This document shows positions 51,597-61,311 of a stretch of DNA of 64,000 bases, in pieces; the first letter of the stretch is position 1; every line of letters begins with the position of its first letter. This DNA is from Mycobacterium bohemicum DSM 44277 (GTDB taxonomy: Bacteria > Actinomycetota > Actinomycetes > Mycobacteriales > Mycobacteriaceae): assembly GCF_001053185.1 (NCBI RefSeq), contig NZ_CSTD01000001.1:494761-558760 (forward strand), in the 5' to 3' direction. The notes under the pieces are model-generated. The model worked only from the letters and a program-made list of their open reading frames with translations. It ran no database searches and was not told where the DNA came from. The translations under genes and the position numbers were made by a program.

Positions 51597-52379
51597 GTGG
51601 CGGAACGGTTGGCGGGCAAGGTCGCACTGGTCAGCGGCGGCGCCCGCGGAATGGGTGCCTCCCACGTGCGGGCGCTGGTGGCCGAGGGCGCCAAGGTGGT
51701 CTTCGGGGACATCCTCGACGACGAGGGCAAGGCGGTCGCCGCCGAGGTCGGCGACTCCGTCCGCTACCTGCACCTCGACGTCACGAAACCCGAGGACTGG
51801 GACGCCGCGGTGGCCACCGCGCTTCGGGAGTTCGGCGGGGTCGACGTCCTGGTGAACAATGCGGGCATCATCAACATCGGCACCATCGAGGATTACGCGC
51901 TCTCCGAGTGGCAACGGATTCTCGACATCAACCTGACGGGCGTGTTCCTCGGCATCCGCGCGGTGGTGAAGCCGATGAAAGAAGCGGGCCGCGGGTCCAT
52001 CATCAACATCTCCTCGATCGAGGGGATGGCCGGCACCATCGCCTGCCACGGCTACACCGCAAGCAAATTCGCGGTGCGCGGGTTGACGAAGTCGGTGGCA
52101 TTGGAGCTCGGGCCGAGCGGAATCCGGGTGAACTCGATCCACCCCGGGCTGATCAGGACGCCGATGACCGATTGGGTGCCCGAGGACATCTTCCAGACCG
52201 CGCTCGGCCGGATCGCCGAGCCGCAGGAGGTCTCGAACCTCGTGGTGTACCTGGCCAGCGACGAGGCGAGCTATTCGACCGGATCGGAATTCGTGGTGGA
52301 CGGTGGCACGACCGCCGGGCTGGGGCACAAGGACTTCTCCGCTGTCGAAACCGGCGCCCAACCCGACTGGGTCACGTAG
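51597..52379 (+). CDS. fabG3: Short-chain dehydrogenase FabG3-like (hydroxysteroid dehydrogenase)
   Basis: A 260-residue short-chain dehydrogenase. The nucleotide loop is SGGARGMGAS, the NNAG motif is LVNNAGI, and the active site is Ser in INISSIEGM with Tyr and Lys in GYTASK. From memory it is very close along its whole length to M. tuberculosis FabG3 (Rv2002), a 20-beta-hydroxysteroid dehydrogenase that uses NAD(H). The GTG start at 51597 has GGGAGAG upstream. The next gene is convergent, about 100 bp after its stop. Confidence 0.9.
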   Translation: MAERLAGKVALVSGGARGMGASHVRALVAEGAKVVFGDILDDEGKAVAAEVGDSVRYLHLDVTKPEDWDAAVATALREFGGVDVLVNNAGIINIGTIEDYALSEWQRILDINLTGVFLGIRAVVKPMKEAGRGSIINISSIEGMAGTIACHGYTASKFAVRGLTKSVALELGPSGIRVNSIHPGLIRTPMTDWVPEDIFQTALGRIAEPQEVSNLVVYLASDEASYSTGSEFVVDGGTTAGLGHKDFSAVETGAQPDWVT

Positions 52380-52481
52380 CCGGTCACCCGCGGCATCGAC
52401 ACTGCGCTCAGGGCTCGACAAGGCGCCACCCGCACACCGTGAGCGCAGGCTCGAGGCCGTGAGTGCAGGCTCGGCGACCCG

Positions 52482-55403
52482 CTAGCGCACCGCCGCAGCC
52501 GTCTGGGGCGCGGGCGTGTCCGTGTTCGGCGGGGGGTTTGGCGAGGGCCAGGGCGACGGCACCGGCCGCTGCCGCACGCGTTGCGGCCACCAGAACCACT
52601 TGCCCAGCAGCGCGGCGATCGACGGCGTCATCAGCGACCGCACGATGAGCGTGTCGAAGAGCAGGCCCAGCCCGATCGTCGTCCCGACCTGGCCGATCAC
52701 GGTCAGCTCGCTGACCGCCATCGTCATCATCGTGAACGCGAACACCAGTCCCGCCGAGGTGACCACCGAGCCGGTGCCGCCCATCGAGCGGATGATCCCG
52801 GTGTTCAGGCCGGCGTGGATCTCCTCCTTGAACCGGGCCACCAGCAGCAGGTTGTAGTCGGCGCCGACGGCCAAGAGGATGATGACCGACATCGCCAGGA
52901 CCATCCAGTGCAACTCGATGCCGATGAGGTGCTGCCAGATCAGCACCGAGAGCCCGAACGACGCCCCCAGCGAGAGCAGGACGGTGCCGACGATCACCGC
53001 CGAGGCCACCACACCCCGGGTGATCATCAGCATGATGATGAAAATCAGGCAGAGCGAGGAGATTCCGGCGATCAGCAAGTCATAGGTGTTGCCGTCGCTG
53101 AGGTCTTTGTAGATCGACGCCGTGCCGGCGAGGTAGATCTTCGAGCCTTCCAGTGGCGTGCCCTTGAGCGCCTCGTAGGCGGCCTTCTTGATCGCGCCGA
53201 TGTGCGAAATTCCTTCCTGCGACATCGGATCGCCGTCGTGGCTGATGATGAAGCGCACGGCGTGACCGTCGGGGGAGATGAAGTTCTTCATGCCCCGCTT
53301 GAACTCGGCGTTGTTGAAGGTCTCCGGCGGCAGGTAGAACGAGTCGTCGTTCTTAGATGCGTCGAACGCCTTGCCCATGGCGTTGGAGTTCTTCTGCGCC
53401 TCGTTCTGCTGATCCTGCAGACCCTTCTGGGTCGAATACATGGTCAGCATCGTGGTTTTCATGGCCTTCATGTTGTCGATCATCGACGGCATGAGTGCGA
53501 CCATCTGGGGCATCAGGGTGTCGAGATGATCCATGACGGGAAGCAGGCTTTGGATGTCATCGGTCATCGTGTCGATGCCGTCGAGCGCGTCGAACACCGA
53601 GCGCAGCGACCAGCACACCGGGATGTCGAAGCAGTGCTTCTCCCAGTAGAAGTAGCTGCGGATGGGCCGAAAGAAGTCCTCGAAATCGGCCATGTGCTGG
53701 CGCAATTCGTTGATGTCCATGGTCATGTCGTGCATTTTTCCAACCATGACGTGCATGTCGGCGGCCATCTGCGTGGTGATGCTCTGCATCTTGGTCATGC
53801 TGTCGATGGTCGTCTGCATCATGTCGGCCTGGTGCAGCATGTCGGCCATCTGGTCTTCCTGGTACTTCTGGTTCATCTGCTGGGTGACGCCCTGCATGCT
53901 GATCTGGAACGGGATCGAGGTGTGCTCGATCGGCGTGCCCTCCGGCCGCGTGATGGCCTGCACCCGGGCGATCCCCGGCACCCGGAACACCGCTTTGGCG
54001 ATCTTGTCGATCACCAGGAAGTCCGCCGAATTCCGCAGATCGTGGTCGCTTTCGATCATCAGCACTTCGGGGTTCATCCGCGCCTGGGAGAAGTGCCGGT
54101 CCGCGGCCGCGTAGCCCTCGTTGGCGGGCAGGTCCGCGGGCAGGTAGTTGCGGTCGTTGTAGTTGGTGCGGTAACCGGGCAGGGTGAGCAGCCCCACCAG
54201 CGCCACTCCGATCGTCATGACCAGGATCGGGCCGGGCCACCGGACGACCACCGCGCCGACCTTGCGCCACCCGCGGATCCGTTGCGTGCGCTTGGGTTCC
54301 AGTGTCTTACCGAAGCGGGTGACCACCGCGATGACGGCGGCGCCGAGGGTCAACGCCGCAGCGACGACGACCACCATGCCGATCGCCAGCGGGATGCCCA
54401 GTGTCTGGAAGTAGGGCAGGTTGGTGAAGTGCAGGCAGAAGGTCGCGCCGGCAATGGTCAGCCCGGATCCGAGCACGACGTGCGCGGTGCCCCGGTACAT
54501 CGTGTAGTAGGCGTCTTCCCGGGACTCGCCGTTGGCCCTGGCCTCCTGATATCGGCCTATCAAGAAAATCGCGTAGTCGGTGGCGGCCGCGATCGCCAAG
54601 GTGACCAGGAGACTGGTGGCAAACGTCGACAGACCGATGAGCTTGTAGTAGCCCAGAAACGCGACCGTTCCGCGCGCGGCCGCCAGCTCGAACACCACCA
54701 TCACCAGGGTGAGCAACACCGTGATGACCGACCGATAGACCAGCAGCAGCATGGCGATGATCACGGTGAACGTGCACATGGTGATGACTTGCAGGCTGCG
54801 GTCGCCGGCCTCGTGCTGATCGGCTGACAGCGCGGCGGGGCCGGTGACATAAGCCTTCACCCCGTGGGGCGGGGGCACGCTCTTGACGATGCTCTGAACG
54901 GCCTCGACCGACTCGTTGGCCAGGGCTTCGCCCTGGTTGCCCGCCAGATAGACCTGGACGTAGGCGGCCTTACCGTCGTTGCTCTGCGCGCCCGCCCCGG
55001 TGAGCGGATCGCTCCACATGTCCTGGACGTGCTCGACGTGCTTGGTGTCGGCGTCGAGTTTCTTGACGATCTGGTCGTAGTAGGCGTGCGCGTCGGCGCC
55101 CAGGGGATTTTGGCCCTCGAGCACGATCATCACCGAGCTGTTGGACTTGTACTCGTTGAACACCGCGCCCATGCGCTTAGTCGCGACCACCGATTGGGCG
55201 TCGTCGGGCGCCATCGAGACCGAGCGCATCTTGCCGACCTCGTCCAGCTGCGGGACGACGACGTTGAGCACGGCGATGAGCGCGATCCACCCCAGGATGA
55301 TCGGCAGCGCGAACTTCCGGATGAAGCGCGGAATCGGCGCCCGGGCCGGGCTTTCGGCCGGGGCACCGGCGTCCGCCCGGGTGTCGTCGAGGTGTCTGCT
55401 CAT
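52482..55403 (-). CDS. MmpL-family RND lipid/efflux transporter (MmpL4/MmpL5 type)
   Basis: A 973-residue RND transporter with twelve expected membrane segments in two halves. The conserved Asp-Tyr pairs of the proton path are in [16 protein letters not shown] and [16 protein letters not shown]. Between the halves is the long helical insert ([20 protein letters not shown]) typical of MmpL4/5-type proteins, which work with MmpS4/5 in siderophore or drug export (family knowledge). The start at 55403 overlaps the mmpS stop (ATGA). The substrate is not predictable; which of MmpL4 or MmpL5 is the ortholog is undecided. Confidence 0.92.
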   Translation of the reverse strand: MSRHLDDTRADAGAPAESPARAPIPRFIRKFALPIILGWIALIAVLNVVVPQLDEVGKMRSVSMAPDDAQSVVATKRMGAVFNEYKSNSSVMIVLEGQNPLGADAHAYYDQIVKKLDADTKHVEHVQDMWSDPLTGAGAQSNDGKAAYVQVYLAGNQGEALANESVEAVQSIVKSVPPPHGVKAYVTGPAALSADQHEAGDRSLQVITMCTFTVIIAMLLLVYRSVITVLLTLVMVVFELAAARGTVAFLGYYKLIGLSTFATSLLVTLAIAAATDYAIFLIGRYQEARANGESREDAYYTMYRGTAHVVLGSGLTIAGATFCLHFTNLPYFQTLGIPLAIGMVVVVAAALTLGAAVIAVVTRFGKTLEPKRTQRIRGWRKVGAVVVRWPGPILVMTIGVALVGLLTLPGYRTNYNDRNYLPADLPANEGYAAADRHFSQARMNPEVLMIESDHDLRNSADFLVIDKIAKAVFRVPGIARVQAITRPEGTPIEHTSIPFQISMQGVTQQMNQKYQEDQMADMLHQADMMQTTIDSMTKMQSITTQMAADMHVMVGKMHDMTMDINELRQHMADFEDFFRPIRSYFYWEKHCFDIPVCWSLRSVFDALDGIDTMTDDIQSLLPVMDHLDTLMPQMVALMPSMIDNMKAMKTTMLTMYSTQKGLQDQQNEAQKNSNAMGKAFDASKNDDSFYLPPETFNNAEFKRGMKNFISPDGHAVRFIISHDGDPMSQEGISHIGAIKKAAYEALKGTPLEGSKIYLAGTASIYKDLSDGNTYDLLIAGISSLCLIFIIMLMITRGVVASAVIVGTVLLSLGASFGLSVLIWQHLIGIELHWMVLAMSVIILLAVGADYNLLLVARFKEEIHAGLNTGIIRSMGGTGSVVTSAGLVFAFTMMTMAVSELTVIGQVGTTIGLGLLFDTLIVRSLMTPSIAALLGKWFWWPQRVRQRPVPSPWPSPNPPPNTDTPAPQTAAAVR

Positions 55404-55831
55404 GCGGATTTCACCAGGCAGAATGTGAGGGCATGCACGCCGTTGATGATGTTCTCGTCCTTGACTTCGTCATCGATGGTGATGCGGCAACCGAGGCGGT
55501 CACCGTCGCTTTGTGCGGAGATGTTGGGGAAGACCGACGGCGCGGTGGTGCTCAGAACCAGCGTCCACGGCAGCGGGGCACCGTCGACGCGTTTCGGGTC
55601 CGCGGACAGGTCCAAGTAGTTCACATTGGCGCGGTCGGCGGAGCCGAAGACCTCGTACTTGACGACCTTGGGTTTGAACGGCTTGGAATCGTCGAGCCGA
55701 GGGCTCGTCATGACGCCGGTGTCGTGGGCGGCAAAGAAGGACTTGACCCGAACCACCGCGAAGCCGCCAACCGCCACGACCACCACGATCAGCAGCGGTA
55801 ACCAGGCGTTGCGCACGAGTCTCGAGATCAT
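55400..55831 (-). CDS. MmpS-family periplasmic accessory protein
   Basis: A 143-residue MmpS protein: one N-terminal membrane anchor ([18 protein letters not shown]) and a periplasmic beta domain with [20 protein letters not shown] and two cysteines ([19 protein letters not shown]) that likely pair. The ATG at 55831 is preferred; another lies at 55837. It is translationally coupled to the MmpL gene and forms its export partner. The promoter region upstream holds the TGCA-repeat operator. Confidence 0.92.
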   Translation of the reverse strand: MISRLVRNAWLPLLIVVVVAVGGFAVVRVKSFFAAHDTGVMTSPRLDDSKPFKPKVVKYEVFGSADRANVNYLDLSADPKRVDGAPLPWTLVLSTTAPSVFPNISAQSDGDRLGCRITIDDEVKDENIINGVHALTFCLVKSA

Positions 55832-56071
55832 CTGCACCTACGTGATTCCCTTCCCCATCAGCGCGCCGTGATGTGCTCAGCGTCGGTACTGGCCTGCGGT
55901 AACCGCTCATCGGCAGGAAGGCGCCGATTACCTTGAACTGCAACGGGATTCGATGGTCTGGAGCAGGCCACGGCTGACCTGGCGCGCCCCGCGTTCGCCC
56001 CCGGTGCCGGAACCTACTTTCGCGACTTCCGGGTCGTCTCGGGAGCCGCCTGCTGAGCATAGTACATAATG

Positions 56072-56093
56072 TGCAGACCTTGCACGTCATGCA
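56072..56093. promoter_or_regulatory. TetR-type operator with three TGCA words at 9-bp spacing, upstream of mmpS
   Basis: TGCA occurs at 56072, 56081 and 56090, giving overlapping palindromes (GTGCA-N5-TGCAC and TTGCA-N5-TGCAA). A TACTATGCT on the minus strand follows within about 15 bp, so it lies in the mmpS promoter. The same three-word pattern occurs upstream of the TetR gene (56750). Confidence 0.6.
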
Positions 56094-56116
56094 ACAATTG
56101 GGCTCGGTGTTTCACG

Positions 56117-56737
56117 TCACTTTGTGAAGATGCTGTTCACCAGCGCGGCGGCGCGCTCGACATAGGGCATGGGCGTGTCCTCGCCGGCGTCGGGTTCACC
56201 GCCCGACCAGCGCTCGATGCCCGAACGCACCGCCGTCAGGGCCAGCGCGGCGATGAGGGCAGGTATCTCGTCGTCGGGCCGCATGCCCTGCCGGCGCGCG
56301 ACGACGTCGGTCAAGTGATTCTGGAACCTCTCCAGTTCGGCGAGAAAAGCAGCCAACACGGCCGGGGACGTCTTGGCGAGTTGCAGCATGCCCGCGGCCT
56401 GTTCCCGCTTGGGGGGAACGTCGCGCAGATGGTGCGCCGCCAGCGTGATCAGCTCGGCGAGCACCACCGAATAGGGGACCGGTCCGGCGGCGACGAATTC
56501 CTCGACCAGCTCCGGGGGGATGTCCGAGGGTCCGTACGCGATCGCGGACTCTTTGTTGGGGAAGTAGTTGAAGAAGGTGCGGGTCGACACCCCGGCCTCG
56601 ACGCAGATCTCCTCGATGGTCACCTTGTCGAATCCGCGCTGCAGCGCCAGGCGCACCGCGGTGTCGCGGATGTCCGCGCTCGTCTGGCGGCGACGACGCT
56701 CGCGCAGACCCACCGGGTTGGACGACATAACACGCAT
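56117..56737 (-). CDS. TetR-family regulator linked to MmpS/MmpL
   Basis: A 206-residue TetR protein (206 from the ATG at 56737; a second ATG at 56728 is possible). The helix-turn-helix is VTIEEICVEAGVSTRTFFNY followed by FPNKESAIAYG. The frame is open further upstream, but there the sequence is noncoding and holds the operator. It lies directly upstream of mmpS-mmpL in the same direction with a 285-bp gap, and both its own promoter and that gap carry the TGCA repeat. It is probably a repressor of the export pair; the inducer is unknown. Confidence 0.9.
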   Translation of the reverse strand: MRVMSSNPVGLRERRRRQTSADIRDTAVRLALQRGFDKVTIEEICVEAGVSTRTFFNYFPNKESAIAYGPSDIPPELVEEFVAAGPVPYSVVLAELITLAAHHLRDVPPKREQAAGMLQLAKTSPAVLAAFLAELERFQNHLTDVVARRQGMRPDDEIPALIAALALTAVRSGIERWSGGEPDAGEDTPMPYVERAAALVNSIFTK

Positions 56738-56749
56738 GGCACCTATAGT

Positions 56750-56771
56750 TGCACGTTCTGCACACTTTGCA
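56750..56771. promoter_or_regulatory. TetR-type operator with three TGCA words at 9-bp spacing, upstream of the TetR gene
   Basis: TGCA at 56750, 56759 and 56768, the same pattern as at 56072; TTGCACGT followed by TGCA is common to both. It ends 13 bp before the ATG at 56737 and overlaps the likely promoter, consistent with autorepression. Confidence 0.6.
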
Positions 56772-56818
56772 GTCCTAAGGCGCCCGATTCGTTGCCTGCA
56801 ATCGGGTGCGGCCGGCAA

Positions 56819-57748
56819 TCAGGCCGGGCTCACGCCGAGGGCTGCGCGCAGGTGAACGCACTGACTGGCGAAGAACTTCACCGAGACCGGCGCCTTCTCC
56901 GCGATTTGGTCGAACGCGTGGAAGGCGCCCGGTGCGATCTCCTCGTGGACGGCAACGCCGGCCTCCCGGAGCCGGTTCGCGTAGTCGACGCACTCCCGGT
57001 AGAACAGGTCCAGCGTCCCGACGCCGATCCAGGCCGGCGCCAAGCCCGACAGGTCTGTGCGGCGCGCCGGCGCGGCCTCCGCGGGATCCGCCCCGTTGAG
57101 GTACCACCGCCACGCGCGCTGGTTGTCGGTCTCGGTCCACATGATCCGCTTGCGGCCGTCGGGATCGGCGCCCGTGCGGTCGTCGAGCATGGGGTAGACG
57201 AGCATCTGGAACGCCAGGTCGATCTCGTTGCGGTCGTGGGCCCGCTGGGCCACCGCGGCGGCGAAGTGGCCACCGGCGCTGGCCCCGCCGACCGCGACGC
57301 GAGCCGGGTCCACCCACGGTTGACCCGCCAGCCATCGCAGGGCCGCGTAGCAGTCTTCGACGGGAGTGGGGTAGGGGTGCTCCGGGGCCAGCCGGTGTTC
57401 GACGGCCGCCACCGCCACGCCGGTGCGGCGCGAGAGCCTGCGGAGAAACTTGTCGTCCTGGGCGGCGTGGCCCATGATCGTGCCGCCGCCATGGATCCAC
57501 AGCATCGCGGGCGCCCGCGCGGGCAGTCCGGGTGGGCGGTGCAGGCGGACGGTGACGTGCTCGTTGACGTCGGCCGTCGGCAGGTTGCGGATGCGGCCGG
57601 CGTTGCCCATCGCGTTCATAATCGCGCGCTGAACCCGGTAGCCCCGTTGGAGCGCGTTTCCCCGCGGCAGGAATCGGGCCACCTTGCGCAGCTGGGGGTC
57701 GACGGCCTTGCTCGACGTGAAAGCGTTGTGGGGCAAGGGGTTCGCCAT
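56819..57748 (-). CDS. Alpha/beta hydrolase of the hormone-sensitive-lipase type
   Basis: A 309-residue esterase/lipase. The oxyanion motif is LWIHGGGTIMG, the nucleophile elbow GGASAGGHF (Ser in GxSxG), the acid GVGTLDLFYRE, and the histidine GAFHAFDQ. It belongs to the HSL/LipH-like group with many mycobacterial members. It starts at ATG 57748 (MANPLPHNAFTSS). It lies upstream of the TetR gene on the same strand, about 80 bp between, and may share its control. It probably hydrolyses short acyl esters. Confidence 0.9.
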   Translation of the reverse strand: MANPLPHNAFTSSKAVDPQLRKVARFLPRGNALQRGYRVQRAIMNAMGNAGRIRNLPTADVNEHVTVRLHRPPGLPARAPAMLWIHGGGTIMGHAAQDDKFLRRLSRRTGVAVAAVEHRLAPEHPYPTPVEDCYAALRWLAGQPWVDPARVAVGGASAGGHFAAAVAQRAHDRNEIDLAFQMLVYPMLDDRTGADPDGRKRIMWTETDNQRAWRWYLNGADPAEAAPARRTDLSGLAPAWIGVGTLDLFYRECVDYANRLREAGVAVHEEIAPGAFHAFDQIAEKAPVSVKFFASQCVHLRAALGVSPA

Positions 57749-57864
57749 CGTCTGCTTTCTGGTCCCGGCGCCGGCGGCATGCTGACCATACCTCACCCCG
57801 ATGATGTCTCCGGCCGAGGCGAAGCGGACCGATTGGATGCCGCCGCCATGGGGTATCCGGTCGC

Positions 57865-59204
57865 GTGTCTTCAGCCCTGACCAAGATCATCAGCGTCGTG
57901 GACCCGCGTACCGGCGAGGTCGCAAGCCAAGTGCCGATCACCGACCCCGCCGACTGTGACACGGCGATCGGGCGTGCGGCCGACGCCGCCGAATCATGGG
58001 CTCGGCCGCGGCCGATGTCCGCGCCGCCGCCGACGAACTCGCCGAGATCAACGAGCGCGAGACCGGCAGGCTGCGCGGCGACGCGCGCGGCGGCGTGGAC
58101 GCCGGGGTCGAGACGCTCGTGCGGTACGCCCAGCTGGGGCCGCTGCACCGGGGGCGCAGCCTGCAAGGCGATTGGTCGGCGACCGATCTGATGGTTCCGC
58201 AGCCCCGGGGTCTGGTGGCGGTGCTGACGCCGTGGAACGACCCGTTGGCGGTGGCCGCCGGGCTGCTCGGTGCGGCGCTGGTCAGCGGGAACACCGTCGT
58301 GCACAAGCCCAGCGAGCGGTGCCCGCAGACGGGCCGGCGGTTCGCCGAGCTGCTGGCGGCCCGCCTGCCCGCGGGGGTGCTCGAGATCGTCGACGGCGAC
58401 GAAACGGTCGGCGCTCAGCTGGCCGAGGCGGAGCGGGTCGACGTCGTCGCGCACGTCGGCCGCAGCGAGGCCGGCCGGGCGATCGCGCAAGCCTGCGCCC
58501 AACGCGGTGCGAAGGCGCTGCTGCAAAACGGCGGCAACGACGCCCTGATCGTCGACGACAACGTGGACCCGGAATGGGCCGCCGCCCAGGCTGCGCTGGG
58601 TGCTTTCGCCAACGCGGGTCAGATCTGCGCGTCGGTGGAACGGGTGTACGTGCCGCAATCGATCGCCGACGTGTTCGTCCACGCTTTGGTGAACGAGGCG
58701 GCGACGTGGGCCGATCGCATCGGTCCCCTGGTCGACGAGCCGCACCGCGAGCACGTTCATTCCCACGTCCAGGACGCGACGCGACGTGGCGCAGGTGTCT
58801 TGATCGGCGGTGAGCCGCGAGAGGGCCCGGGTTCCTTCTATCCGCCGACCGTGCTGACGGACTGCTCGGCGGACATGCTGGTGATGTGCGAGGAGACGTT
58901 TGGCCCCATCGCGCCGGTGCGAATGGTGCCCGACTTCTCCGCCGCGCTCGTCGAGGCGTCCTACGACCGCTACGGCCTGGCCGCCACCGTGCTGACCGGG
59001 GACATGGCCAACGCGCAGGAGGCGTGGCGGCGCCTCCCGGTCGGCACGGTGAAGATCAACGATGTGTTCGGCGGTGCGCCGGGCGGAGCGTCCCAACCGC
59101 GCCGGGCCAGCGGAACCGGCTTCGGCTTCGGGCCCGAACTCCTCGACGAGATGACCGCCATGAAGGTGGTGCACTGGTCCCCGCCGGTGATCGAGCGGGT
59201 TTAG
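57865..59204 (+). pseudogene. Aldehyde dehydrogenase, frameshifted and lacking the catalytic glutamate
   Basis: The start (SALTKIISVVDPRTGEVASQ...RAADAAESWA) runs in one frame to about 58000; from there the next frame continues (SAAADVRAAADELAEINERE) to 59204. One base near 57998-58008 separates them; joined, the product would be about 446 residues, short of the usual 480. Seen in the second part: LTPWNDPLAV (the Asn of the active site) and NAGQICASVERVYV with the catalytic Cys. The general-base Glu, expected in LLxNGGND, is Gln here (LLQNGGND, codon CAA). Both points suggest loss of function, unless the frame break is a sequencing error. Confidence 0.75.
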
Positions 59205-59266
59205 TTACGCTTGGCGGTCGACAACCGGAAGTGCCCGTCCCGGGCCGCGGCTGGCAGGTGGAACTG

Positions 59267-59980
59267 ATGGGATCGGCGTGGCGCCGACGCGTCGATGCGG
59301 CGGAGTGGGATGCGGTCGCCGCCGAGTTGAACGACGTAGGTGGTGCGCTGCTGCCGCGACTCATGACGCCCACCGAATGCGCGGCGGTGCGCGATCTCTA
59401 CGGCGACGACAGCCTCTTCCGGGCGACCATCGACATGGGGCGCCATCGCTACGGGCGGGGGGAGTACCGCTACTTCAAATGCCCGTACCCGAAACCCATC
59501 GACGAGCTGAAACACGCGCTGTATCCGCGGTTGCTGCCGATCGCGCGCGACTGGTGGGCGAAGCTGCGGCGCGACGCCCCCTGGCCCGACGAACTCGATG
59601 ACTGGCTGCAGACGTGCCATCGCGCCGGGCAAACCAAGCCCACCGCCCTCATGCTCAGGTACGGTGCGGGCGATTGGAATGCGTTGCACCGAGACCTCTA
59701 CGGGGAGTTGGTCTTTCCGCTGCAGGTCGTCATCAATCTGGACCGACCGGGCGTGACGCACACCGGTGGGGAGTTTCTCCTCGTCGAGCAGCGGGCGCGG
59801 GCCCAGTCGCGCGGCACGGTGATCTCGCTGCCGCAAGGGCACGGCTACGTGTTCACCACCAGGGAACGGCCGGTGCGCTCCACGCGGGGATGGTCAGTCG
59901 CCCCCGTGCGGCACGGGGTGTCGGTCGTGCGCTCCGGCGAGCGCTACACCCTCGGCCTGATCTTTCACGACGCCGCCTGA
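59267..59980 (+). CDS. 2OG-Fe(II) oxygenase family protein
   Basis: A 237-residue non-haem iron oxygenase. The iron-binding His and Asp are in ALHRDLYGELVFPLQ (HxD), the distal His in VRHGVSVVRSGERY, where the following Arg binds 2-oxoglutarate. The start is the ATG at 59267 with AGGTGGAA upstream; a GTG at 59231 is an alternative. Substrate unknown; related proteins hydroxylate amino acids, lipids or bases. It overlaps the convergent AurF-like gene by 16 bp at their 3' ends. Confidence 0.85.
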   Translation: MGSAWRRRVDAAEWDAVAAELNDVGGALLPRLMTPTECAAVRDLYGDDSLFRATIDMGRHRYGRGEYRYFKCPYPKPIDELKHALYPRLLPIARDWWAKLRRDAPWPDELDDWLQTCHRAGQTKPTALMLRYGAGDWNALHRDLYGELVFPLQVVINLDRPGVTHTGGEFLLVEQRARAQSRGTVISLPQGHGYVFTTRERPVRSTRGWSVAPVRHGVSVVRSGERYTLGLIFHDAA

Positions 59981-61002
59981 ACCGATGGTGGGGCGCCGGT
60001 GTGATGCCGGCGTCGTGGCTCGCTGCGGTACCGCGAGGGCGCGCCGTCGATCCCGCAGAGCCGCCACACGAGCCGCGCCACCGGATTCATCAGTCCGGTG
60101 CTGTGGGCCAGCATCCGCATGTCGGCGAACATGTCGCGCAGCCACTCCCGTGAGTCCGCGGACCCAAAGAACAACTCCCGCCTGACCTCGTCGGGGATAT
60201 CGAACTCCTGCCAGAACGCTTTCGGGGGGACCACGATGGCCTCGCACAGCAGTCGCATGATGAGCGGGCAGTACAGCGCGATCCAAAATCGCCGCGTCCG
60301 GGACAGCATCGGCAGCCGCCTGCGCAGGAACTCGTAGGCAAACGAGATGTGCCGGGCCTCCTCGGCGATGTGGATCGCTATCACCCGCTCCATCACCGGG
60401 TGCAGCGACTTGCCTTCGCGCAGGATGCTTTTTTGCGTGTGGTCCAGCGGTTCCTCGCCGGCGAGCACGCCGATGAAAAACGCGACCGGCAACGGCCCGG
60501 CCACCAGCGGAACCAGCGGCGACAGCCAGCGCAGCATTCGCGGCATCCCCGGAACGTCGGCCCCCACGCGGTTGACCATTTCCTGAAGCATCAGCGTGTG
60601 GTTGCACTCCTCCACCGCTTCGTGCAGGCAGTAGCGGTATTCCGGCGAGCCGTTGGGCAACCAGAACGTGTAATTCATCAGTCCGCGGATGAGCACCGAC
60701 TCGAAGTGAGTCCCCACCTTGGCGACGTTCGCCTGCCGCCACATGCCGATCTTGATCTGGCGTTCGGCCGACTGGGCCCGATACCAGGGATGGCGGCCGA
60801 GCGGGTCGCTCGCCGGGAGGGTCCACCGCGGATCGCCTTCGGTGACCGCGAATTCCGCTGATTCCCATGGAATATCGGTGTACGGGTTGAAGTTCCTTCG
60901 CACCGACCCTTCGGACAGGGTGGTGAGCGCGTTCACGTAGTCGGTGTCGTCGCCCGGGTCCTTTTCGCGTCGCCTCCGCCGGACCGTCGCCGTCCAACCC
61001 AT
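59965..61002 (-). CDS. AurF-like diiron oxygenase
   Basis: A 345-residue diiron protein of the AurF (p-aminobenzoate N-oxygenase-like) family. The metal ligands are in two ExxH-type helices, CLHEAVEECNHTLMLQEM and HIAEEARHISFAYEFL, plus an upstream Glu. The ATG at 61002 (MGWTATVRRRRREKD) has AGGGGAA upstream. Mycobacteria carry several such genes, sometimes linked to nitro- or N-oxidised products (family knowledge). It is convergent with the 2OG oxygenase. Function unknown. Confidence 0.87.
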   Translation of the reverse strand: MGWTATVRRRRREKDPGDDTDYVNALTTLSEGSVRRNFNPYTDIPWESAEFAVTEGDPRWTLPASDPLGRHPWYRAQSAERQIKIGMWRQANVAKVGTHFESVLIRGLMNYTFWLPNGSPEYRYCLHEAVEECNHTLMLQEMVNRVGADVPGMPRMLRWLSPLVPLVAGPLPVAFFIGVLAGEEPLDHTQKSILREGKSLHPVMERVIAIHIAEEARHISFAYEFLRRRLPMLSRTRRFWIALYCPLIMRLLCEAIVVPPKAFWQEFDIPDEVRRELFFGSADSREWLRDMFADMRMLAHSTGLMNPVARLVWRLCGIDGAPSRYRSEPRRRHHTGAPPSVQAAS

Positions 61003-61182
61003 TCGAATAATTCCCCTACGCTGTCCGGGTCCGATGTCGTTGGGCTGATTGTCGAGCGGACACCCGGCTGCCCCACCACTTCGAAGCATAATCGAGGGGG
61101 AGCCCGAGTTCTCGTTGGAGTGGCGTTGCGCGGACGCCGAAATCGCATCAGGCCCGTCCGCGGGCGCTGCGGCTACCCCGAA
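61003..61182. other. Divergent region between the AurF-like and DUF5709 genes
   Basis: About 180 bp that should hold the AurF-like promoter on the minus strand. No clear -10/-35 pair was assigned. The DosR-type box of the DUF5709 gene begins at its right end. Confidence 0.35.
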
Positions 61183-61226
61183 GGGACGAATGGCCCTAGG
61201 CGCGCGAGCGGCACCGCTCCTAGCTT
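61183..61226 (+). promoter_or_regulatory. DosR-type box and -10 element of the DUF5709 gene
   Basis: GGGACGAATGGCCC (61183-61196) matches the DosR core GGGNCNNNNGNCCC completely, though its outer bases do not fit. TAGCTT (61221-61226, TANNNT) begins 25 bp after the box, the same geometry (24 bp) as at the stress-protein promoter. This places the box centre near -43. Confidence 0.5.
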
Positions 61227-61278
61227 GTTTTGTGTGGGGCCAGATTGTTGCGGCGCCATGACGAGTCAGGAGGACACA

Positions 61279-61311
61279 ATGACCGGCGACCACGGGGTGG
61301 GCAAACCATGA
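61279..61311 (+). CDS. Candidate 10-residue upstream frame coupled to the DUF5709 gene
   Basis: A perfect AGGAGG (61268-61273) lies 5 nt before an ATG that opens MTGDHGVGKP and stops in a TGA overlapping the DUF5709 ATG (ATGA). An in-frame ATG at 61258 would make it 17 residues. The best ribosome site of the transcript thus belongs to this short frame, which suggests translational coupling. Confidence 0.45.
   Translation: MTGDHGVGKP

Noticed and set aside
52581..54827. A 748-codon open frame on the plus strand opposite mmpL
   Set aside because: Antisense shadow: His/Arg/Asp-rich without motifs, while the minus strand encodes a full MmpL protein.
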